64,000 nucleotides of DNA from Pseudolysobacter antarcticus (lineage in GTDB: Bacteria; Pseudomonadota; Gammaproteobacteria; Xanthomonadales; Rhodanobacteraceae): assembly GCF_004168365.1 (NCBI RefSeq), contig NZ_CP035704.1, forward strand, positions 1,364,001 to 1,428,000, given 5' to 3'. A program made the translations under genes and the position numbers. Shown here one piece after another: positions 54,414-63,291 of this stretch (within the stretch, counting starts at the first letter, position 1; every line of letters starts with the position of its first letter). The notes below the pieces were generated by a model. That model was not told the origin of the DNA and did no database searches. It saw nothing but the letters and a program-made list of their open reading frames with translations.

Positions 54414-57263
54414 TCAACGCAAGCCGAGGAAGTCCGCGCTGCAGACAAAACGCACCGCATCGAGTCGCGTATGCGCTTGCGGCAAGGCATGTCGTAACGC
54501 GGCGAGTTCCGCTTGCAGCGCATCGATTTCCTGCTGGCGCACACTTGGGTTGACGCGCTTGAGTGCGGTCAGGCGCGCTATCTCGCCACCGAGTTCGAGT
54601 TCGGCTGCTTGCAGTGCATTGGCAATCACGGTTTTTGCTTCGGCTAGCGCGAGTTCCTCGGCGCGTTTGCGCATCGGTGGCACGAGGGTCGACAGGTATT
54701 TTCGATAACGCGGCACTTCGATATCGCGATCAGGCGCGCGCTGCAGGCTGCTCGGGCTGGCGCGATAATCCGGTCGCGATTGCAGCTTGGTATCGACGAT
54801 CGCACGCAGCGGCGTCGGCGGCAAAAAGCGTTCGATATGCAGTGATTTCGCGGCCAGACAATCGAGCACGAATACACATTCGAGCAGCACGGTTTTTGGC
54901 GCGAGCACATCGTCGGCAAGAAACGCGCAATTGCCGTTTTCGCCGTCGAGCAAAAGTTCGAGCGCGCCGATCACCATCGGATGATCGAAGCGCAGCAACG
55001 GCAATTCTTCACGCGACAACGCCGTGGCGCGATCGAACGTGATCTGCTGCGGGCCATCCTGTAAACCCGGAAAACCGTCGGTGCTCAGGTACTCGGGATC
55101 GAGCAGATAAATACGTTCACCGTGCTCGTCGTTCTCGATGCCAAACTGCTCGAACAACCGCAGCACAAATGCATCGAGCGTCGCATTCTGATCACTCGCC
55201 AGCAACGCAAGCCGCAAGGTTTCCGCATGCGCTTCGCGCGTGGCGGCGAGTTCGAGCAAACGATCGCGGCCACGATGAATTACTGCGGCAAGCTCCTCGT
55301 GCGCGGCACGCGTTTCGGCGATCAGCACATCGAGTTCGGCATCCGAATCCTCCGCCCCGCGCGCGTGTTGCGTCGCCAGCGCGAGCAGTGGCGTTTGAAA
55401 ACGCTTGAGCAATTCGCGGCCATCGGCGGGGCTGGTGCGGAATGCATCCAGGCCCTGATCGAACCAGCGCAACAACACCTGCTGCGCGCTGCCGCTGAAG
55501 GCAATGCCATGAATCGCGATCGGATGTTTCTGGCCGATACGATCAAGCCGGCCGATGCGTTGTTCGAGCATGTCGGGATCCAGCGGCAGATCCCACAGGA
55601 TCAGCGTATGCGCGAACTGGAAGTTGCGACCTTCCGAACCGATCTCGGCGCACAACAGCAAACGTGCGCCATCGGGTTGCGCAAAAAACGCAGCATTGCG
55701 GTCACGCTGAATGATGCTCATGCCCTCGTGGAAACGCGCGACTTTCACACCGCTGCGCGTGCGCAAGGCTTCTTCGAGCGCGAGCACTTTTGCCTGGCTG
55801 CGACAGATCAGCAGCAGCTTTTCCGTGCCGCTGGTTTCGATCAGATTGAGCAGCCACGGCAGGCGTGCATCGGCGGCGTAATTGAGTTCGAGCGGCGAGG
55901 GCGGTTGTTGCACATCGCTGCAAAATTCCGCGAGCAAATGTTGGCGTTGGTCATCGTCAAGCTCGGTGCCATCGAGCACGCTCAGCTGCGGCACGCGCTG
56001 CGGAAAACCGCCGACCTGCGCGCGACGATTACGGAACATCACACGCCCGGTGCCGTGCCGGTCGATCAGCGCATCGATCAAGGTCGCGGCGCTGCTGCGA
56101 TCACCTTTGCCGTAACTTTTCAGATGCGCCAGCAGCGCCGGATCATTGTCCAATCGCTGCGCAAGATCGGTTTGCTCCGGCTTATCGAGGGCGGCACCGT
56201 CCTGCAGTTTTTCGGCAAGCTGCGAGAGTTGCGCGTAACCGTCCGACTCGTGCTGAAATTGCGCCAAATCGTGATAACGCGCCGGATCGAGCAACCGCAG
56301 ACGCGCAAAATGGCCGGTGCGACCAAGCTGTTCCGGCGTGGCCGTGAGCAGGATCACGCCCGGCGTTTTCTGTGCGAGTTTATCGACCAGATCGTATTCG
56401 GTGCTGCTGTGTTCCGGCGACCACGCGAGATGATGCGCCTCGTCCACGACCAGTAAATCCCAGCCCGCATCCAACACTTGTTGCGTGCGTTTCGGCGCGT
56501 CCGCGAGAAAGCCGATCGAGGCGATCACGAGCTGATCGTCCTCGAACGGATTGATACCCGGCGTCGCCATCTCGATCGCCTCGCAACGTTCTTCGTCGAA
56601 GATTGCAAACGACAGATTAAATCGGCGCAGCAGTTCGACGAACCACTGGAACACCAAACTCTCCGGTAGCAACACCAGCACGCGACCGACACGATTACTT
56701 GCCAGCAAGCGCGCGAGAATCAAGCCGGCTTCGATAGTCTTGCCGAGGCCGACTTCATCGGCTAGCAGAATGCGCGGCGGGCGTCGCGCCGCGGCGATTT
56801 CGGCCACGCGCAACTGGTGCGGAATCAGATCGACCCGAACACAGGCCAAGCCGTAAGCCGGCGAGCGTTGTGCTTCGGCGCGCTGCTGCAAGGCTTCGAC
56901 CCGCAACTCGAATTGCTCGACCCGATCAACCCGGCCGCTGACCAGACGCTCATCGGCTTTCGATACGTTTTGCACGTCGTCGAGCTCGCCTTCGGCCAGG
57001 GTCATGCCGGCGCCGTGGTAATAGGCGATGCCGTTGCGCAATTCCATGCGCTCGATGATGAAGGTCTTGCCGGTGCCGCTGACACTGTCGCCGGATTTGA
57101 ACTCGGCGCGCAGCAGCGGGGCCGAGGTCAACGCGTATTGGCGGATCACGCCGGACGTGGCGAACACCACTTGCACGGTGCGCCCTTCCAAGCGCATCAC
57201 GGTGCCCAGACCAAGCTCGGGCTCTGCCGTGCTGATCCAACGTTGTCCGGGAACAAAAGCCAT
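54414..57263 (-). CDS. rapA: RNA polymerase-associated protein RapA
   Basis: 949 residues, close to the usual 968. An N-terminal Tudor-like domain (about 1-110: GQRWISTAEPELGLG, VQVVFATSGVIRQYA) binds RNA polymerase. The SWI2/SNF2 helicase core has Walker A LLADEVGLGKTIEAG (Lys175), DEAH at 274-277 in LLVVDEAHHLAWSPEHSS and a second helicase lobe (EKLLLICRSQAKVLALEEAL). The RapA C-terminal domain follows. It recycles stalled polymerase. Confidence 0.97.
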   Translation of the reverse strand: MAFVPGQRWISTAEPELGLGTVMRLEGRTVQVVFATSGVIRQYALTSAPLLRAEFKSGDSVSGTGKTFIIERMELRNGIAYYHGAGMTLAEGELDDVQNVSKADERLVSGRVDRVEQFELRVEALQQRAEAQRSPAYGLACVRVDLIPHQLRVAEIAAARRPPRILLADEVGLGKTIEAGLILARLLASNRVGRVLVLLPESLVFQWFVELLRRFNLSFAIFDEERCEAIEMATPGINPFEDDQLVIASIGFLADAPKRTQQVLDAGWDLLVVDEAHHLAWSPEHSSTEYDLVDKLAQKTPGVILLTATPEQLGRTGHFARLRLLDPARYHDLAQFQHESDGYAQLSQLAEKLQDGAALDKPEQTDLAQRLDNDPALLAHLKSYGKGDRSSAATLIDALIDRHGTGRVMFRNRRAQVGGFPQRVPQLSVLDGTELDDDQRQHLLAEFCSDVQQPPSPLELNYAADARLPWLLNLIETSGTEKLLLICRSQAKVLALEEALRTRSGVKVARFHEGMSIIQRDRNAAFFAQPDGARLLLCAEIGSEGRNFQFAHTLILWDLPLDPDMLEQRIGRLDRIGQKHPIAIHGIAFSGSAQQVLLRWFDQGLDAFRTSPADGRELLKRFQTPLLALATQHARGAEDSDAELDVLIAETRAAHEELAAVIHRGRDRLLELAATREAHAETLRLALLASDQNATLDAFVLRLFEQFGIENDEHGERIYLLDPEYLSTDGFPGLQDGPQQITFDRATALSREELPLLRFDHPMVIGALELLLDGENGNCAFLADDVLAPKTVLLECVFVLDCLAAKSLHIERFLPPTPLRAIVDTKLQSRPDYRASPSSLQRAPDRDIEVPRYRKYLSTLVPPMRKRAEELALAEAKTVIANALQAAELELGGEIARLTALKRVNPSVRQQEIDALQAELAALRHALPQAHTRLDAVRFVCSADFLGLR

Positions 57264-57552
57264 GCCTACATCCTGTAACTATTGGCGCCTTATTATGCGC
57301 GCCGCGCCCGATAATGAAAAATGCGCAAGGCGATTACGCGCCTGCGCGCTGCTTCGGTGGAAAGTAGTGCAATCACCAATGCGTGTTTGCCGAATCGAAA
57401 AAAGTTGCCGCCTTGAGCGGCCTGATGACCCACGGATTTGATGCTGTGATAGCGTTGAACCTCGTTGGATCGGCGTTGCTTGTGACTTCAATATTCGGTT
57501 GGCGATTCGACTCCAGTTGACATTATTTCGATGATTAGCTAAATTACGAATC

Positions 57553-57876
57553 ATGAGCAAAGTATTCAAAGCCATTTCGGATCCAACCCGGCGCCAGGTG
57601 CTGACGCTGTTGCGCGATGGTCCGCTGACTGCAGGCGAACTGGCGGATCATTTTGCGGTTTCCAAACCCACCATGTCAGCGCATTTTTCGGTGCTGCGCG
57701 AAGCTGATCTGATTGCGGCAACGAAGCAGGGAACGACGATTGTGTATGGCCTGAAAATTTCGGTACTGGAAGAAGCACTGCTCGGATTTGCACAGCTTTT
57801 GGGTATTCAAGCCAAGGCGCCGTCAAGCGTTAGGCAAGACAAACCACCATCGTCACAACGTGAGAAAAAACGATGA
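57553..57876 (+). CDS. ArsR-family regulator, SdpR-like
   Basis: 107 residues. It has the ArsR winged helix: FKAISDPTRRQVLTLLRDG, then LTAGELADHFAVSKPTMSAHFSVLREADLI and KQGTTIVYGL. No metal-binding cysteines. The stop overlaps the start of the next gene (ATGA), encoding an SdpI-like membrane protein, so it is the autorepressor SdpR type. A TTAGCTAA palindrome just upstream (57535-57542) could be its site. The C-terminal tail is charged and unconserved. Confidence 0.85.
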   Translation: MSKVFKAISDPTRRQVLTLLRDGPLTAGELADHFAVSKPTMSAHFSVLREADLIAATKQGTTIVYGLKISVLEEALLGFAQLLGIQAKAPSSVRQDKPPSSQREKKR

Positions 57877-58469
57877 AAACGATCTCCGAAAAATTGCTGT
57901 TCCCGTTCGCCGTGGTCATCAGCGCGTGGGTGGTTCTAACCAGCGCTTATCTGTGCTACTTGAGCCCGCAGCGCGCGTGGCCGTATGGGCTGGCGTTAGC
58001 CGTCATTTGCATAGCATGGGCGGTGTATTACTTTGACGCGGGTGATCGAAACAAGGATGCAACGTTGTCGGAGCCACGGCGCAAGCACCTTTTGGCGATC
58101 GTGTTTTCCGGATTGCTCCTGAGCAATGCACTGAGCATCAAGCTGATGGCGCAGCTAGGCTGGAGCGGCGGATTCGCCAGTGAACTCGGCGAGCGCAGCC
58201 TCGGCTTCCTGATGGGGGCGATTGTAGTGGTTTTGGCCAACGCCATTCCGAAAAAAACGAGCTCTGCGCGTGGCCTCGTCGTGCTGCGAATCGCTGGCTG
58301 GGCACTCGTGCTGGGCGGCGCAGGGTACGCGTTGGCATTGCTGGTGTTGCCGCTGCCTTATGCCAACGATGCAGCATTGCTGGTGCTGCTGGCTGCAACG
58401 ATTTACGGCGCCACGCGTGTCGTTTGGCTGAGTGTGAAACATCGATCCTTGCCGCCGTCCTGCGGATAG
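57873..58469 (+). CDS. SdpI-like membrane protein
   Basis: 198 residues from the ATG that overlaps the regulator stop. Six membrane helices. The family motif is LGFLMGAIVVVLANAIPK (SdpI: G-x-N-x-x-P-K-type). In Bacillus, SdpI gives immunity to the SdpC toxin and ties up SdpR at the membrane. No toxin gene is visible here, so the pair may instead sense membrane state. Confidence 0.82.
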   Translation: MKTISEKLLFPFAVVISAWVVLTSAYLCYLSPQRAWPYGLALAVICIAWAVYYFDAGDRNKDATLSEPRRKHLLAIVFSGLLLSNALSIKLMAQLGWSGGFASELGERSLGFLMGAIVVVLANAIPKKTSSARGLVVLRIAGWALVLGGAGYALALLVLPLPYANDAALLVLLAATIYGATRVVWLSVKHRSLPPSCG

Positions 58470-58641
58470 CCTGAAACCGGGCGCGGAGGTCATATTCACC
58501 AACTGCGTGCTGTCAGCGAATTGATGCGGTAGTTCTCGCTGCCGATTCGTTCTTTCGACCCTCAACTTCTCCGAGCGCGATCGGCCCAGCCAGGTTTGCT
58601 GGGTTGCGAACGCGCTCATCCCAAAAAAAGTGAGCTCTGTC

Positions 58642-60375
58642 ATGAATCGATTTCTATGGATAAAAAACCTCGTTCTAGCTGGCGTGATGGCTGTCGCACC
58701 TTGTGCTTATGCGACCGGCGATGCATCACCCAACGTGCCAGGAAAGTGGCATGGCAGCATGCAGACCGCCAGCGGCACTTTCGCCCTTGAACTCACGATC
58801 CAACAAGACGAGCACGGCACGCTGAGCGCAGCGCTTGAGAGCGTGGATCAGGCGCCCGGTCAATTCATTCACGTCAGCCGTGTCGAGCAGGAAAAAGATC
58901 AATTGAAATTGGAGCTCGATACACTCTCGGCAAGTTATGCGGGGCACTTCGATGCGAAAAAAGATGCATGGATCGGCAATTGGCAACAAGGCCCGGTTTT
59001 GCCGCTGACCTGGCTGCGTGGGCCGCTGCCACCGCAGCCCGCGATCGATGGCATCGACGGTATCTGGCGCGCAACGCTCACACGAAATGCAAGCGAGCTG
59101 CGCCTGATCCTGCGCATCAGTACCTCGACACGCGGCACGCGCGCCAAGCTCGATTCTCCGGATATGGGTATCGCCGGCTTGGACGTTACCGACCTGTCGC
59201 GCGATGGCGAGCATGTGCACTTTCGCGTGCCGCTCGCAGGTGTCGACTTCGTCGGCAAACTGGACGACAACACGACGAGTTTGAGTGGCCTGTGGCGTCG
59301 CGAAGGTCAGCCGCAAGCCACGATAAATTTTACGCGATCGGCGGAGTCGGCACATACTTCGATGCAGCGCCCACAAACTCCGCATGCACCGTTCGAGTAT
59401 GCTGTTGAGTCAGTTCGGTTCGACAATACAGCAGCCAACATTTTGCTGGCTAGCACCTTGACGTTGCCGCGCGGCGCCGGACCTTTTCCTGCCGCGGTTC
59501 TGATCAGCGGTTCCGGGCCGCAGGATCGCGATGAGTCGCTGTCTGGTCACAAACCCTTTGTGGTGCTGGCGGATCATCTGACCCGCAACGGCATCGCTGT
59601 TCTGCGTTTCGATGATCGTGGAGTCGGCGAATCGGGCGGAAATTTCACGGCCGCGGCCGACCTCGATTTTGCCAGCGACGTACGTGCCGCTGTCGATTTT
59701 CTTGGAACGCGGCGCGAGATCAATCGCAACGCCATCGGCTTGATTGGTCATAGTCAGGGCGGCATCGTCGGGCCGATCGCGGCCGTGAATAATCCATCGA
59801 TTGCGTACTTGGTTTTGCTTGCCGCACCCGCGACCAGCATGACCGAGCTGCTGCTCGCGCAACGTCGTTTGACAGGCGTGATGCAAGGTCAGACCGAGGC
59901 ATCATTGCGCGCAAACGAGCCAGCGCTGGCGAAGATATACGCGGCGATGGGCAAGGCGCCGGATCGCGCCGCAGCGCAAGCAGAAATCCGCGCGCTGTTG
60001 ACATCAAAGTTGCTGCAACAACTGGGCAGCAGTGAAACGCAGAAATCCGCGCTGGTCGATCAGCTCAGCAGCGACTGGTTGCGCGATTTACTTCACTACG
60101 ATCCGATCGCGATTCTTGGTGCTATCAATATTCCGATCCTCGCCTTGAACGGCAGTCTGGACAATCAGGTACCCGCGAGCACCAATCTCGCTGCTATCCG
60201 CCGTGCCACGAGCAATAACCCGGATGTGACCGCACAGCAATTGCCGGGGCTGAATCATCTGTTTCAGAACGCGCATAGCGGGGCGATTGCCGAGTACGCC
60301 GAGATCAGCGAAACCTTCGCACCGACCGCGCTGCGATTGATCGGCGATTGGATCAATGCGCGTTTTTCGCGCTGA
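58642..60375 (+). CDS. Secreted alpha/beta hydrolase with N-terminal beta-domain
   Basis: 577 residues from the ATG at 58642; an in-frame GTG at 58630 is possible. A signal peptide (about 1-25) precedes a beta-rich region with two similar units (about 30-110 and 115-205: GKWHGSMQTASGTFALEL and GIWRATLTRNASELRL), then the hydrolase: PAAVLISGSGPQDRDE, FDDRGVGESGG, nucleophile GLIGHSQGGIVGPIAA, Asp in LALNGSLDNQVP and His in PGLNHLFQ. Related proteins are peptidase-like S9/S33 hydrolases that act in the periplasm. The substrate is unknown. Confidence 0.85.
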   Translation: MNRFLWIKNLVLAGVMAVAPCAYATGDASPNVPGKWHGSMQTASGTFALELTIQQDEHGTLSAALESVDQAPGQFIHVSRVEQEKDQLKLELDTLSASYAGHFDAKKDAWIGNWQQGPVLPLTWLRGPLPPQPAIDGIDGIWRATLTRNASELRLILRISTSTRGTRAKLDSPDMGIAGLDVTDLSRDGEHVHFRVPLAGVDFVGKLDDNTTSLSGLWRREGQPQATINFTRSAESAHTSMQRPQTPHAPFEYAVESVRFDNTAANILLASTLTLPRGAGPFPAAVLISGSGPQDRDESLSGHKPFVVLADHLTRNGIAVLRFDDRGVGESGGNFTAAADLDFASDVRAAVDFLGTRREINRNAIGLIGHSQGGIVGPIAAVNNPSIAYLVLLAAPATSMTELLLAQRRLTGVMQGQTEASLRANEPALAKIYAAMGKAPDRAAAQAEIRALLTSKLLQQLGSSETQKSALVDQLSSDWLRDLLHYDPIAILGAINIPILALNGSLDNQVPASTNLAAIRRATSNNPDVTAQQLPGLNHLFQNAHSGAIAEYAEISETFAPTALRLIGDWINARFSR

Positions 60376-60645
60376 AATTTCCGCCGGTATCACTGCTCGG
60401 TGCTGCAGCATCGCGAGATACGGGTCGCGTGATGCAAGCCGAAAAGCCCCGTGCGCGTCAGCAGGTCCCCATGCGCTGCCATCACCAACGCTGCCGCCAT
60501 CGCCTTGAAATCGCTGCCAACGAAATCGCCGCTCCCGATAACTCGAGGCTATGTTCGCAAGCGCACACTATCGGCGAGCGCGTTTTGCTACAGTCCAGCG
60601 AGCAATGCCAACCGTCGAGCGCCATTCAGGGGAGTCGAATTGAAC

Positions 60646-61578
60646 ATGAGCAAGCTATTCGCAACACTCATCAGTGCCATCTTGTTGTGCGCCATTTCCG
60701 GCACAACAATCGCTGCAGGTAATTCGGTGGTGACCGCGCCGCAGGGCGGTGTCGCGCGCTGGGCGGGCATGGCGGCGAAAGATTGTGGCATCTACGGCAA
60801 GCGTTATGCCGCGGTCGGTTCGGTGTGTTATTACCCGATCGACATCCAGACCAGCGTTGGCAGTCACGAGATTGCGCTGTGGGATCAGCAAGGCAAGCAG
60901 CATCTCGGTTATGTGACAGTCGAGAAGCAGGATTTCCCTGAAGTACCGATTGAACTGCCGCCGAGTTTGATTGGCTTTATCGACCTTTCTGCCGCGGATC
61001 TTGCGCGTGCGCAGAAAGAAACCGCCGAGGTTGCGAAGGTTCTGCGCGGCTCCGACCATGCGCCGCAATTTTCGTTACCGCTCGGCAAGCCGGCCAGCTC
61101 GTTGCCAAAAAGCGCGAACGATTTTGGCAGCATGCGTACGTTCAACGGCAAGGTAAAAAGCCTGCACAGCGGGCTGGATTTTCCGGTTAATGAAGGCAGC
61201 CCGGTCAAGGCTGTGGCGGCGGGTACCGTGGTTCTCGCGGCGGATCATTTCTTCACCGGCAATGCGGTGTATATCGATCACGGCGATGGCCTTGTGAGCA
61301 TGTATTTCCACATGAATTCGCTCGCGGTAAAAACCGGCGATGTGGTCAAGCGTGGTCAGACCCTTGGCGTTGTTGGCAGATCCGGTCGTGGCACCGGCCC
61401 GCATTTACATATCGGCCTGCGCTGGCTCGGCAAGCGTATCGATCCGGAGCGTTTGCTCGAAGCGCCAGCCAAGCTGCCAAGCGTGAGTGATTCAAAAGCT
61501 GCGGCCGAGCAAAAAATCCGCAAGGCCGATCACGAAGTACCGAAAGAGGGCGAGACGCCGCTCAACGACGAAGGCTGA
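60646..61578 (+). CDS. M23-family metallopeptidase
   Basis: 310 residues from the ATG at 60646, with AGGGGAG upstream. A signal peptide (about 1-23, ending IAA) precedes a beta-rich region. The LytM/M23 domain (about 170-265) has zinc ligands in SLHSGLDFPV (H-x-x-x-D), HMNSLAV and GPHLHIGLRWLG (H-x-H). It likely cuts peptidoglycan cross-links. Its C-terminal 40 residues are charged and probably disordered. Confidence 0.9.
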   Translation: MSKLFATLISAILLCAISGTTIAAGNSVVTAPQGGVARWAGMAAKDCGIYGKRYAAVGSVCYYPIDIQTSVGSHEIALWDQQGKQHLGYVTVEKQDFPEVPIELPPSLIGFIDLSAADLARAQKETAEVAKVLRGSDHAPQFSLPLGKPASSLPKSANDFGSMRTFNGKVKSLHSGLDFPVNEGSPVKAVAAGTVVLAADHFFTGNAVYIDHGDGLVSMYFHMNSLAVKTGDVVKRGQTLGVVGRSGRGTGPHLHIGLRWLGKRIDPERLLEAPAKLPSVSDSKAAAEQKIRKADHEVPKEGETPLNDEG

Positions 61579-61601
61579 AACGGCGGACATTTTATGCCGT
61601 C

Positions 61602-61637
61602 AATCGACATCGGTGGTTGCGATCACCGATGTCGATT
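61602..61637. terminator. Hairpin between the M23 gene and the next convergent gene
   Basis: AATCGACATCGGTG (61602-61615) pairs perfectly with CACCGATGTCGATT (61624-61637) around an 8-base loop. The short T-run after it is weak. It lies between converging genes, so it is a candidate terminator. Confidence 0.6.
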
Positions 61638-61679
61638 TCGTCAGCTAAAGATCCAGCGTGTGTAGTTCGTTCGAGGTGA

Positions 61680-62165
61680 TCAGAAATCTCCCGAGGCGCC
61701 GCCACCGCCAAAACTACCGCCGCCGCCTTTGAACTCGCCCGATCCGGAATCGCCGCCCGAGGCCGAACTGGCAGCCGCATCGATAACGCCTTCGACAACC
61801 ACACCTGCTGCGACTTTTGCCATGGAGATCGCTAGATCTCCGGCAATCGAAAGCGTAGATTTACGCTGTGCAATGCCGAGCAACACCTGGTCGAGAAAAA
61901 GTTTTATCAACGCCATGATCAGCGCTGTGAACAGCGTAGTGCCTACCAGTCTGGTGAGGCCATCGGAGTCTTGCCAAGCAGCCAAGCTCAAGTATTGATC
62001 GGGAATGACCACGCCGATTTTCACGAACAGGATGGAAAAAACCCCGGCCGCGATCGCAAGATAAAGCGGCCAGCGCCAACGCGGCAATGCGACAGCGGGT
62101 GCCTTTGCACGTGCGCCATTTTTTTGTGGGGCCGGTGATTTTTTGGAGCGGCGCGGGCTGGCCAT
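61680..62165 (-). CDS. Small membrane protein with Gly/Ser-rich tail
   Basis: 161 residues. A basic Pro-rich N-terminus (MASPRRSKKSPAPQKNGA) is followed by two membrane helices (about 33-53, LYLAIAAGVFSILFVKIGVV; and about 70-95) and a Gly/Ser-rich tail ending GGGASGDF. The tail resembles the end of TPM-domain proteins, but the TPM domain itself is absent, so it may be a partial relative. Function unknown. Confidence 0.6.
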   Translation of the reverse strand: MASPRRSKKSPAPQKNGARAKAPAVALPRWRWPLYLAIAAGVFSILFVKIGVVIPDQYLSLAAWQDSDGLTRLVGTTLFTALIMALIKLFLDQVLLGIAQRKSTLSIAGDLAISMAKVAAGVVVEGVIDAAASSASGGDSGSGEFKGGGGSFGGGGASGDF

Positions 62166-62344
62166 CTTGATTTTCTCGTGACGCGGAGTTGCGGATGCAA
62201 CTGTGCGCTTTATTAGACGTCAACGCATGGCGGTAACGAACAGATTGTCGACGATAACCGCCCTCATTCTTCGGCGTTTACAACATTGCCGCGAGATCCG
62301 ATTCGTTTTGCGGGGCTGGCGACGGCGAGAAGATTCATCGGTTA

Positions 62345-62776
62345 TCAGTTCTCGCCCGCGCTGAACTCAACATCGCCGATCCAGTTGCTCTGGCGGCGCG
62401 CGAGGCGAGAGTCGGTACCTTCGCCATCGAAGTTGGTCGCTGCGCGGCGTAACAGCGATGTATCAAAATCCTCAAACGTATTGATATTGAACACCGCGTA
62501 AACTCGTTCGTCGATGCGGCTCGTGACCACAGGTACGATGCCGCACCGCATGCAGACATGGAACTCCGCCGTGCGTGTACCAAACGCATATCGCGAGACG
62601 CGCGCGGAATCTTTTATCGTCACCTTCAGTGCGCCACCCGGATTGGCCGTCCAGACACCGCTGTGCTTGATGCAGAACGAGCAGCCGCACGCGTTGGCCG
62701 GGATATCGACGGGGTCGGGCCGCCATTCCAGGCAGAAAGAAATGTTCCCGCAGTGGCAGTGACCGTGGATCAACAT
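62345..62776 (-). CDS. GFA/DUF-type zinc-binding protein (CENP-V/GFA domain)
   Basis: 143 residues. The zinc-binding pattern is clear: HCHCGNISF, CGCSFCIKHSG, and CMRCGIVPVV. This is the fold of glutathione-dependent formaldehyde-activating enzymes and their relatives; most members have no known reaction. GALKVTIKDSARVSRYAFG and the following core match the family. It is not next to formaldehyde dehydrogenase genes, so that role is not supported here. Confidence 0.85.
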   Translation of the reverse strand: MLIHGHCHCGNISFCLEWRPDPVDIPANACGCSFCIKHSGVWTANPGGALKVTIKDSARVSRYAFGTRTAEFHVCMRCGIVPVVTSRIDERVYAVFNINTFEDFDTSLLRRAATNFDGEGTDSRLARRQSNWIGDVEFSAGEN

Positions 62777-62857
62777 TGTTGCGATCTCTGTTGCTGCGGG
62801 ACAGGAGCCGACGAACTTGCGTAATACGCATCTTCGTCGAACGCGCTGTTGTGAACG

Positions 62858-63079
62858 TTACAAAAGGGATGCAAGCGGCGAAGTGTTGAGCGCAAGTATG
62901 AAGGTTGCCTTTATTTTTGGATAATCCAAATGATCGCACCACGCAATCAGGTTATGCGTTTCACTGGTAAGCGACAGACCATTAGGGTAAGCAAGTCGGG
63001 AACACGCGACACTTAGTTTCTCAAGGCGAAATAAGTCATGCTCCGATGCATCACTGGCTGCGGATATTTGATGGAGCAA
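62858..63079 (-). CDS. Hypothetical protein, possibly a remnant
   Basis: 73 residues from the track start, no clear ribosome binding site. It reads well as protein (ASEHDLFRLEKLSVACSRLAY, HNLIAWCDHLDYPK), but has no known domain. The same frame stays open upstream to about 63120 (LLATITATKELLHQ), where it runs into the end of the ilvA fragment in another frame. Confidence 0.4.
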   Translation of the reverse strand: MLHQISAASDASEHDLFRLEKLSVACSRLAYPNGLSLTSETHNLIAWCDHLDYPKIKATFILALNTSPLASLL

Positions 63080-63102
63080 CTCTTTGGTCGCCGTGATTGT
63101 CG

Positions 63103-63291
63103 CTAGGAGTTCTTCTGCGGTGGCAGCTTGCCGATCTCATCGCGGCTTTTCACTTGTACGCCGACAAAAATATGCGCGTCTTTGGCATCTGCGTAGCGAT
63201 AGTTGAATTCGGTGACCGAGCGGTTGCCGATCAGTTCGCAGAAGGTGCGGAAACTGCCAGGGCGTTCGGGAATTTTCGCGGCGAAAATCGC
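63103..63291 (-). pseudogene. ilvA: Fragment of threonine dehydratase (ilvA), first ACT-like domain
   Basis: The minus-strand frame reads AIFAAKIPERPGSFRTFC, ELIGNRSVTEFNYRYADAKD and AHIFVGVQVKSRDEIGKL, then PPQKNS and a TAG at 63103. It matches the start of the regulatory domain of biosynthetic threonine dehydratase (IlvA has GSF-x-x-F-C, GxRSVTEFNYR-ADAK, IFVGV). The catalytic domain and the rest of the ACT region are missing. The upstream end abuts the insertion element at about 63292, which may have cut the gene. Confidence 0.75.

Noticed and set aside
55122-56456. Plus-strand open frame of 444 codons opposite rapA
   Set aside because: Antisense shadow; rapA covers the same bases with helicase motifs.
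62345-62776. Formaldehyde detoxification gene
   Set aside because: The GFA fold is present, but no formaldehyde dehydrogenase or esterase partner lies nearby and most GFA proteins have other or unknown roles.
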